A stretch of DNA of 64,000 nucleotides from Novosphingobium sp. G106 (GTDB lineage Bacteria > Pseudomonadota > Alphaproteobacteria > Sphingomonadales > Sphingomonadaceae), in assembly GCF_019075875.1 (NCBI RefSeq), contig NZ_JAHOOZ010000001.1, forward strand, positions 2,418,001 to 2,482,000. The letters are read 5' to 3'. Of the stretch, positions 58,012-64,000 are shown piece after piece. Position numbers and translations under genes: made by a program. Under the pieces are notes generated by a model. That model made no database searches. It was given only the letters and a program-made list of their open reading frames with translations, and was not told where the DNA came from. Each line of letters opens with the position of its first letter. Positions within the stretch are counted from its first letter, which is position 1.

Positions 58012-59289
58012 TCACCACAGCGGGCGTTCCTGGAGTGCCCGACGCCGCTCGCGCAGAATGTCCTGCCGCTGCGCCGGAGTCACGGTCGCCACGCCCTTAG
58101 GCAGCACCTTGAGCACCTCGGCCACCTTGACCTTCTGCACGTTCGGGATCGGCTCACTGTCGCAGCCGGTCCAGCGACCTTGAATCATGCCGGTTGGATA
58201 GCCTGAAGTATCGAGCCAATTCTTCGCGCCTGGATCCTTCGCCGAAACGACGATGCGCAGCTTGCCGTCAGGGTCGGGCGCGGCCTGGGCGCCATTGAGG
58301 CTGGCGTGGTTGTTGTACCAGTCGGTGGTCTCGTAGATCTCGTTGGTGAGGATCAGCGAGCGATAGTTGCACTTGGTCGGGATGTTCGACTCGATGATCA
58401 GCGCCTCGTCGTCCTTCAGGTCGTAGGTGCCTTCGTAGTAGAACTGCCCTTTGAGGATGGAGAAAGGCGGGTTGAACACCTTCACCTGGTTGACCACGCC
58501 CTGCTTGCGCAATTTGTCCACGTGATCGACAAAGAGTTGGGCAATGAAATCGATCTGACCGGGCAAGGCGCGCAGCCGGCCTTCCAGCAGCGTCGCCGAA
58601 GGCCGCGGCCGGCCGATCGGTTTGTCCAGCCGTTCGATCGACAGGGTCGGATCGACTTCCTTGGCCCAGTCGGCGCTGACCATGCGGATCATCAGGCGGG
58701 TCGCACTCGGGCTCAACTCCCACCAGTCCCCTGCGTAGCCGGCCGGCTTGGTCGGGCTGACCAGCACGTCGAAGCGCCCGTCCTTGTCGACTTTGACCGT
58801 CGCGAGATCGAGCTGCGCGGCGGCACCGCGATTGGGATCGGTCGGCGGCAGGACCTGCTGGATGATCGCCAGCGAGACGTTCCCGCGTATCCCGCGCAGG
58901 CGATAGGCCCCCCCCGGCGTTATGTGTGCGCTGCGGTAGATCGTGTCGGCGTTAGGCTGGCCAATGTTGAGCACCTGGCCGATCGACGGCATGAACTGCG
59001 GCGCGTCGCCATCGCCTGCAATCGCGTCCAGTGTCTGCGAAGCCAATGCTTCGAGCGCGAGGCGCGCGACTTCCTGCTGCATCTGCGGATCATTGCGCAT
59101 CGGCTCGGGCAGCTTCGCGAGCATCCGGTCGGGCAGCGTGCGCAGGCTCTCGACGAAGTCCTGCCAGCCCGCGACCGCCCCCTGCTGGGTTGCTGGATCG
59201 GTGGGCGCTGCGGCAGCGCGCGCGGTCCAGGACAAGGCGGCAAGCGCAATGGCGGCAAGGCCCAGGGGCCAGCGGCGGCGGGTGATCAT
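58012..59289 (-). CDS. Exported DUF1214/DUF1254-like protein
   Basis: 425 aa. Tat-like or Sec signal peptide, MITRRRWPLGLAAIALAAL with cleavage near residue 27. The mature protein is beta-rich with YYEGTYDLKDDEALIIES and a C-terminal SGYPTGMIQGRWTGCDSEPIP, as in DUF1214 proteins. Function is unknown. It is convergent with the NTF2-like gene (4 bp gap). Confidence 0.72.
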   Translation of the reverse strand: MITRRRWPLGLAAIALAALSWTARAAAAPTDPATQQGAVAGWQDFVESLRTLPDRMLAKLPEPMRNDPQMQQEVARLALEALASQTLDAIAGDGDAPQFMPSIGQVLNIGQPNADTIYRSAHITPGGAYRLRGIRGNVSLAIIQQVLPPTDPNRGAAAQLDLATVKVDKDGRFDVLVSPTKPAGYAGDWWELSPSATRLMIRMVSADWAKEVDPTLSIERLDKPIGRPRPSATLLEGRLRALPGQIDFIAQLFVDHVDKLRKQGVVNQVKVFNPPFSILKGQFYYEGTYDLKDDEALIIESNIPTKCNYRSLILTNEIYETTDWYNNHASLNGAQAAPDPDGKLRIVVSAKDPGAKNWLDTSGYPTGMIQGRWTGCDSEPIPNVQKVKVAEVLKVLPKGVATVTPAQRQDILRERRRALQERPLW

Positions 59290-59465
59290 GCATCTCTCTC
59301 CGGAATTTCGTCAGACGTGTAGTGCGAACAGTCTGCCGCGATCGACGAGTGCGGGCAATGCCCGTCGCGCCAACGCCTCGCTTCGTCGCTCCGAAAAGCA
59401 ATACGCTATGGAACAGAGTGCACTTTTGCGCTTTTACGTAGGGAATTACCCTGAGGATGACACCG

Positions 59466-59726
59466 ATGAAACGCACCTTTCTCATGATTGCCGCCACTGC
59501 CCTGACCATCGGCACCGCGACGACCGCCGATGCGCGGGCCTGCAAGCGCCTCAACAAGACCGAGGGCGCCGTCGTCGGCGCGGCCGGTGGCGCGGTGCTG
59601 GGAGCAATCGTCGGCGGCCGCGGCGCCCCAATCATCGGCGCAGTCGGCGGTGGTATTGCCGGGCACGAGATCGCCCGCACCCGCTACAACCAGAATTGCC
59701 GCACCTATCGCCGTACCCGGCGCTAA
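59466..59726 (+). CDS. Glycine-zipper 2TM exported protein
   Basis: 86 aa from ATG 59466 (GAGG nine bases upstream; ATG 59457 has no spacing). The signal peptide is about residues 1-22 (cleavage after ADA). A glycine zipper, EGAVVGAAGGAVLGAIVGG and a second GAVGGGIAG, would form a membrane hairpin. A basic C-terminus, YRRTRR, follows. Related proteins are envelope lipoprotein-like or stress proteins; this one has no lipobox. Confidence 0.8.
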   Translation: MKRTFLMIAATALTIGTATTADARACKRLNKTEGAVVGAAGGAVLGAIVGGRGAPIIGAVGGGIAGHEIARTRYNQNCRTYRRTRR

Positions 59727-59730
59727 GCGG

Positions 59731-60517
59731 CTATTCCCCTGAGAGGAACGCGACCAGCGCCTTGACCTTCTTCTGCCGCCACTGCGGCAGCGGGGCGAGC
59801 AGCCAATAACCGCGACGGCCGGTCTCGGGCGGGCCTTCCGCGGTTACCCTGCCCTCGTCGATCCAGCTCTGCGCCAGCATCACCGGCACGCGGGCGCGGC
59901 CGAGGCCGGCGGCAGCGGCGGCAATCGCTTCGCCGGCATCGCCGACGATGAGCGGCGCTTTCTCGTGGCCTTCGATATGCGCGAGGTCGCCCGGCCAGGC
60001 GATCCATTCGCCCGCGCCGACAGTCACGCGATCGGCCGCGCCTAGCGCCACACCTTCGAGGTCGCCCGGTCCTTCTGTCCAGCGCACGGCGAGATCGAGA
60101 TTGGCCTCGGTAAAGTCGGTCATCTCGCCGTCGACGAGCACGTAGCGGACCTGCGGATTCGCGGCGCGGAATGCGGCGAGCCGCTCGGCCAGCCAGGCGA
60201 CGAAGAAATCGCGCGGGGCGGCGATCGTATAGACGTGGCTCGACTGGCCCGCCTGCATCGCCTGCACGGCATCCTCGAAATGGAGGAAGCCGGTGCGCAG
60301 CGATTCTGAGCCCGGCGCCCGCCTCGTCGGTGAGTTCGAGCCCCTTCGAGGTGCGGCGGAACAGGACGACGCCGAGGAGATCCTCGAGCGCGCGGATCTG
60401 CTGGCCGACCGCTGCCGGGGTCACGGCAAGCTCATCGGCCGCGCGGGTGAAAGACAGGTGGCGCGCTGCCGCGTCGAAGACGCGCAAGGCGTTGAGAGGC
60501 AGATGGGTGCGCTTCAT
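59731..60517 (-). pseudogene. LysR-family regulator (GcvA-like), broken by a one-base insertion
   Basis: The N-terminal part (from ATG 60517) carries the LysR HTH, LNALRVFDAAARHLSFTRAADELAVTPAAVGQQIRALED. The C-terminal effector domain (AAPRDFFVAWLAERLAAF... to LSGE) is intact but in another frame. Removing one T near 60307 (plus strand) joins ...AGAGLESLRTGFLHFEDAVQ, giving a normal ~261 aa GcvA-type protein. Otherwise the first frame continues with unrelated sequence. It may be inactive, or a sequencing error. Confidence 0.85.
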
Positions 60518-60539
60518 ACCGGGGTCACTACCCGCTCAT

Positions 60540-60557
60540 CCCGAACTTGTCGAAGGG
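60540..60557. repeat. Short extragenic repeat (CCCGAACTTGTCGAAGGG)
   Basis: An 18-bp element, nearly palindromic at its ends (CCC...GGG with CGAA), abuts the ApaG stop. It resembles the CCTTCGACAAGCTC-type elements often seen between sphingomonad genes. One copy is noted here. Confidence 0.45.
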
Positions 60558-61004
60558 TCAACCCGCAGTGGCGGGCGCAGCGAGCGGGAAGAACGGGATC
60601 GCCGCCTGGAAATCCGAACCGTCGCGGCGGCGGAAGGTGTAGTGGCCTTCCATCGACCCCTGCGGCGTCGTCAGGGGGCAGCCCGAGACGTAGTCGTGGC
60701 TCTGCCCCGGCTTGAGCACCGGCTGCTCACCCACCACGCCGTCGCCGTCGACGAAGTTGACCATCCCGCGGCCATCGGTGATTCGCCAATGACGGGTCAT
60801 CAGTTGGACGGTCTCGTCCGAGTCGTTCTCGATCCGGATATGATAGACCCAGAACCACTTCTCGGCCTCGATCCGCGACTGTTCCGGCAGGAAATTCACC
60901 GCCACGCGGACGGTGATCCCGCCGCTCGACGGTGCCTGCGCGCCGCCACTGGCGTCAATGACGCTGACCGGCGTGATCGCGGCGTGCTGAAATAGCTCCT
61001 TCAT
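60558..61004 (-). CDS. apaG: ApaG/DUF525 protein
   Basis: 148 aa from ATG 61004; slightly longer than the usual 125-130 aa. Core segments are ITVRVAVNFLPEQS, WVYHIRIENDSDETVQLMTRHWRITD and GEQPVLKPGQSHDYVSGCPLTTPQGSMEGHY, all diagnostic. The fold is FnIII-like and the function is unclear. It lies 40 bp upstream of the broken LysR gene on the same strand. Confidence 0.94.
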   Translation of the reverse strand: MKELFQHAAITPVSVIDASGGAQAPSSGGITVRVAVNFLPEQSRIEAEKWFWVYHIRIENDSDETVQLMTRHWRITDGRGMVNFVDGDGVVGEQPVLKPGQSHDYVSGCPLTTPQGSMEGHYTFRRRDGSDFQAAIPFFPLAAPATAG

Positions 61005-61074
61005 AATCGCACAAAGACTAGCGGCTGAATCGCGCCGCGACAATCGCCCGCGTGATCGGTGCAGTTCGGCCCTC

Positions 61075-61920
61075 TCAGTCTAGTTCGATGCCCATGTCAG
61101 CGAGCTCGCGCTCGGCCCAGAACAACCGGCCGGTATATTCCGCAGGGTTCTCGCAGGCGGAGAAATAGACGATCATCCGCGCCGGCACGGTCATCGGCAC
61201 GGCGACGCTATCGTCGAGCCCCATCTCGCGGACGCGGATCGCGACCAGCTCGGTCGAGACGAGCCCCGGATGCAGCCCGACGACGTAGATGTTCTTCGCG
61301 GCCAGCTCGGGCGCCAGAGCATTGCCCAGCCGATCGAGCGCACGCTTGCTGGCGTAGTAGGCCGGATGGGTCAGGCTGAACTTGCCGACCGCGTTGAGCT
61401 TGGGCGGCTCCTCGGTCAGGCGGAAGACCTCGCCGCTACCGGTGGTCAGATTGACGATCCGCCCGCCCCCGCGCTTCTCCATGATCGGCCAGCACATCTG
61501 GATCAGGCTGAACGGGGCGTGGGTGTTGACGTCGAACTGGTAGAGCCAGTCCTCGCGCGACAGCTCGAGCGAGCCGATGTTCCAGTAGTCGCCGGTGGTC
61601 GCCGCAGCGTTGTTGACCAGAATGTCGACCCCGCCGAACCGTTCGACCGCGGCGTCCACCAGCGCCTGCAGGTCGGCCTCTTTCGAGAGGTCGGTCGGCA
61701 CCGCGATCGCGCCCGCGCCGGTGCCCAGCGCCTCGAGCTGCTGCAGGGTCTCGCCCAGCGTGCCCGGCAGGGTATCGTCGGGGTTCACCGTCCGCGCCGC
61801 CAGCACGACATTGGCGCCGCGCCTGGCGAAGTCGAACGCGGCCTGCTTTCCGACGCCGCGGCTGGCGCCGGTGATGATGACGGTCTTACCCGTGAGATCC
61901 AGTTCGCGCTGCCGTTCCAT
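61075..61920 (-). CDS. SDR family oxidoreductase
   Basis: 281 aa from ATG 61920. It has VIITGASRGVGKQ near residues 14-26, VLAARTV, LVNNAAATT, a serine in VNLTTGSG and catalytic YYASKRALD. The C-terminal VPARMIVYFSACENPAEYTG is like SDR subfamilies with an altered end. The long upstream extension of the open frame is not SDR sequence. Substrate unknown. Confidence 0.88.
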   Translation of the reverse strand: MERQRELDLTGKTVIITGASRGVGKQAAFDFARRGANVVLAARTVNPDDTLPGTLGETLQQLEALGTGAGAIAVPTDLSKEADLQALVDAAVERFGGVDILVNNAAATTGDYWNIGSLELSREDWLYQFDVNTHAPFSLIQMCWPIMEKRGGGRIVNLTTGSGEVFRLTEEPPKLNAVGKFSLTHPAYYASKRALDRLGNALAPELAAKNIYVVGLHPGLVSTELVAIRVREMGLDDSVAVPMTVPARMIVYFSACENPAEYTGRLFWAERELADMGIELD

Positions 61921-62056
61921 TCTGCTTACTCCCTTACCGTTCCCGGCACAGAAGCATGGCGCGTTGCAGCGGCAAAGGTACCGCGCCTCCGCGAAGGTCA
62001 GAATAAGGACATCGACGTTCCGCCACGGCAAAGCATCGCCGTGGCGAACGAAGCGG

Positions 62057-63265
62057 TCAGAGACCCGCTTTCCTGAACGCCTGGTCGAGGTCCTCGATCA
62101 GGTCGTCCGGATCCTCGAGCCCGACGTTCATCCGCAGCATGCCTTCGACCACCCCCATCGACTGGCGCGCTTCCTCGCCGATCGAGCTGTGCGTCGTCGA
62201 GGCCGGGTGGCAGATCAGCGAGCGGGTGTCGCCAATGTTGTTCGAGATGTCGATCAGCTCGAGCGCGTCGAGCACGGCCCAGGCCTGCTCGCGCCCGCCG
62301 TCGAGCAACATCGAGAAGATCGCGCCGCCCGCGGCCATCTGCTTCATCGCCAGGTCGTGCTGCGGGTGGCTCGGCAGCCCCGGATGGAGGATGCGCGGCA
62401 CGCGCTCTTCGACGAACTTGCCGACCTTGACCGCATTCTCGCTCTGCTTGAACGCGCGCAGTTCGAGCGTCTCCAGACCCTTGAGCACGATCCAGGCGTT
62501 GAACGGCGCCAGCGTCGGCCCGGTGTTGCGCTGGAAGGGCAGCAGCTTGCCGTCGATCCAGTCCTTCGATCCGCAGACCGCGCCGGCGAGCACACGGCCC
62601 TGCCCGTCCATCAGCTTGGTCGCCGAATAGGCGACAACATCGGCGCCGAGTTCGAGCGGGCGCTGCAGCGCGCTGGTGCTGAAGGCGTTGTCGACCACAG
62701 TGGTGATGCCGTGCGCCTTGCCCAGCGCGGCGACGAAGGCGATGTCGATGACGTCGAGCGTCGGGTTGGCCGGTGTCTCGAAGAAGAAGACCTTGGTCTC
62801 CTTCCGGATCGCCGCTTCCCAGGCCGTGTTGTCGCGCCCGTCGACGAAAGTCGCGATGATGCCGAAACGCGGCAGCAGGTTGTCGATCACCCAGCGGCAG
62901 GGGCCGAACATCGCGCGCGCGGCGACGAGGTGGTCGCCCACCGACAGCTGGCAGAGCAGCGCCGCGGTCATCGCCGCCATGCCCGATGCCTGGGCGCGGC
63001 AGGCCTCGGCGCCTTCCATCATCGCGATCCGCTCTTCGAGCATCTGCACGCTGGGGTTCTGCGTGCGCGAATAGGTCATGCCCGGCGCGGTGCCGGCGAA
63101 GCGCGCGGCGGCCTCGGCGGCATTGTCGTATGTATAGCCCGAGTTGACGAAGATCGCCTCGCTGGTCTCGCCCTGTTCAGAGCGCCAGGTTCCGGCGCGC
63201 ACGGCATGGGTGGCGGCGCGCCATTTCGAGGTGATCGAGCGGTCCTGTCCGGTAGTGCGTTTCAT
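62057..63265 (-). CDS. metZ: O-succinylhomoserine sulfhydrylase (Cys/Met metabolism PLP enzyme)
   Basis: 402 aa from ATG 63265. The PLP lysine is in VVAYSATKLMDGQGRVLAGAV near residue 210. Other landmarks are YDNAAEAAARFAG and YSRTQNPSVQMLEERIAMMEGAEACRAQASGMAA. The length and the NPT region (FFETPANPTLDVIDI) fit MetZ, which makes homocysteine from O-succinylhomoserine and sulfide. Cystathionine gamma-synthase is the main alternative. Confidence 0.88.
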   Translation of the reverse strand: MKRTTGQDRSITSKWRAATHAVRAGTWRSEQGETSEAIFVNSGYTYDNAAEAAARFAGTAPGMTYSRTQNPSVQMLEERIAMMEGAEACRAQASGMAAMTAALLCQLSVGDHLVAARAMFGPCRWVIDNLLPRFGIIATFVDGRDNTAWEAAIRKETKVFFFETPANPTLDVIDIAFVAALGKAHGITTVVDNAFSTSALQRPLELGADVVAYSATKLMDGQGRVLAGAVCGSKDWIDGKLLPFQRNTGPTLAPFNAWIVLKGLETLELRAFKQSENAVKVGKFVEERVPRILHPGLPSHPQHDLAMKQMAAGGAIFSMLLDGGREQAWAVLDALELIDISNNIGDTRSLICHPASTTHSSIGEEARQSMGVVEGMLRMNVGLEDPDDLIEDLDQAFRKAGL

Positions 63266-63384
63266 GGCCCGGGCTTTAGGAGTCGGCGAGCGACGAGGCA
63301 AGCATGTCGTCCCCCGCGTCATCCACCGGGACGAGGCCCCTGTGACTTGCTCTCGCTATCACGGCCCATTATCCGCTGGCTCAG

Positions 63385-64000
63385 ATGGATGCCGCTCCGC
63401 CAAGAGAGAAAGACCCGCTCCTCTGGACCGCGCTGATCGCGCTGGGGTTCCTCGCGCTGGTCTGTCATCGGCTGGGCATCCCCTCGAAGATATATTTCGA
63501 TGAGGTCCACTACGTCCCCGCCGCGCGCAAGCTGCTGAACCTGATCTCGGCCAATCCCGAGCATCCGATGCTCGGCAAGGAGATCATCGCCGCGGCCATC
63601 TGGGCGCTCGGCGACAAGCCGCTCTACTGGCGCGTCCCTTCCGCGCTGTTCGGCGCTTTCGGCCTCTTCGCCTTCGGCCGGCTGATGTGGTGGGCCAGCC
63701 TGCGCCGCTTCGCCACGCTTTCGGGCATGTTCCTCGTAGCCACCAGCTTCGCCTGGTTCATCCAGAGCCGCATCGCCATGCTCGACATGTTCATGGCGAC
63801 ATTCGGCATGATCGCGCTCTGGCAGTTCGCCGCGGCCCTGCGGCTGCCGGCAAGAGCGGCACGCTGGCGGCTGGCGCTGACCGGTATGTGCTTCGGCCTA
63901 GCGCTCGGCGCCAAGTGGTCGATCGCACCCGCGGCAGCCCTGCCCGGCCTGACCTTCCTGGTACTGCGCCTGCGCGACCACGGCCGGCACGCCCTGGTCC
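63385..64000 (+). CDS. Protein-mannosyltransferase-type (GT39/PMT) membrane protein, 5' part
   Basis: 205 codons to the window end, open at the 3' end. An N-terminal helix (LLWTALIALGFLALVC) is followed by the GT39 motif YFDEVHYVPAARKLL, whose Asp-Glu pair is catalytic in PMTs, then HPMLGKEIIA and further helices (FLVATSFAWFIQSRIAMLDMFMATF). It would transfer a sugar from a polyprenyl-phosphate donor to proteins or lipids. It is divergent from metZ. Confidence 0.85.
   Translation, partial: MDAAPPREKDPLLWTALIALGFLALVCHRLGIPSKIYFDEVHYVPAARKLLNLISANPEHPMLGKEIIAAAIWALGDKPLYWRVPSALFGAFGLFAFGRLMWWASLRRFATLSGMFLVATSFAWFIQSRIAMLDMFMATFGMIALWQFAAALRLPARAARWRLALTGMCFGLALGAKWSIAPAAALPGLTFLVLRLRDHGRHALV

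Noticed and set aside
61595..63436. A 613-codon open frame opposite the SDR and metZ
   Set aside because: It runs across two real genes and their gap on the other strand and shows no protein-family motif.
63624..63914. A 96-codon minus-strand frame near the window end
   Set aside because: It is opposite the PMT-type gene, which has the clear DE motif and membrane helices.
1..64000. Search for tRNA, rRNA, CRISPR arrays, transposases, integrases and phage genes
   Set aside because: No cloverleaf, repeat-spacer array or mobility-gene motif was seen. I could not run covariance models, so small non-coding RNAs may be missed.

Overview
The window is GC-rich, gene-dense DNA with no tRNA, rRNA, CRISPR array, transposase or phage gene that I can see. 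Gene content and style suggest a chromosomal or large-replicon segment of an alphaproteobacterium of the sphingomonad type (Novosphingobium/Sphingobium/Sphingomonas-like). The signs are a TonB-dependent receptor with a long plug, a P450 with its own adrenodoxin-type ferredoxin, many CaiB/BaiF CoA-transferases and acyl-CoA dehydrogenases, Rieske oxygenase alpha subunits without partner genes, PQQ dehydrogenase, RcnB and ApaG, plus small GC-rich palindromic extragenic repeats. The genus is an inference; no marker gene fixes it.

Layout. (1) 1-2400: a minus-strand operon for isobutyryl-CoA (valine) oxidation: acyl-CoA dehydrogenase, 3-hydroxyisobutyryl-CoA hydrolase and enoyl-CoA hydratase (cut by the window edge). 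The genes are joined by ATGA overlaps, and a TetR-like operator lies just upstream. (2) 2491-6960: a CoA-acylating aldehyde dehydrogenase, then a divergent flavin reductase, SDR and alpha/beta hydrolase, then an orphan Fis-type HTH protein. (3) 6964-13592, minus strand: two tandem paralogues of unknown function, a TonB-dependent receptor with its own terminator, and a ferredoxin/P450 pair. (4) 13938-25956, plus strand: amidohydrolase, Rieske oxygenase, crotonase-like protein, aldo/keto reductase, two overlapping class III CoA-transferases, a luciferase-like oxidoreductase, a third CoA-transferase, a 3-alpha-hydroxysteroid-dehydrogenase-like SDR, a DUF35 zinc-ribbon protein (broken by one inserted G) and a thiolase-like protein. 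(5) 26057-37829: a LacI regulator, then a minus-strand operon (PQQ quinohemoprotein dehydrogenase, VOC, SDR, VOC, MFS), a divergent CoA-transferase, and a minus-strand run of two acyl-CoA dehydrogenases, a nitronate-monooxygenase-like protein and a crotonase. (6) 37967-46000: SMP-30 lactonase-like protein, two small proteins (one an acyl-carrier-like protein lacking the phosphopantetheine serine), an AKR/thioesterase operon, a periplasmic TPR plus DUF3857/transglutaminase pair, and a His-rich lipoprotein beside an RcnB-like protein. (7) 46188-58007: acyl-CoA ligase, luciferase-like oxidoreductase, GlcG-like protein, methyltransferase, MFS, MDR reductase, TetR, HtpX, a second amidohydrolase, a second Rieske oxygenase and an NTF2-like protein. 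(8) 58012-64000: ordinary genes, namely an exported DUF1214-like protein, a glycine-zipper protein, a frameshifted LysR regulator, ApaG, an SDR, O-succinylhomoserine sulfhydrylase and a truncated protein-mannosyltransferase-type membrane protein.

How it may work together. Regions 2-5 read as one catabolic island for a hydrophobic cyclic compound. The receptor would take it up, P450/ferredoxin and the Rieske oxygenase would hydroxylate it, SDR/AKR/PQQ enzymes would oxidise alcohols, and CoA-transferases would activate the acids. Acyl-CoA dehydrogenases, crotonases and a DUF35/thiolase-like pair (resembling the ChsH2/Ltp2 retro-aldolase of steroid side-chain breakdown) would shorten the chain. 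The heteromeric-looking acyl-CoA dehydrogenases next to an NMO-like enzyme recall the steroid C/D-ring pathway. The substrate is not proven by the sequence.
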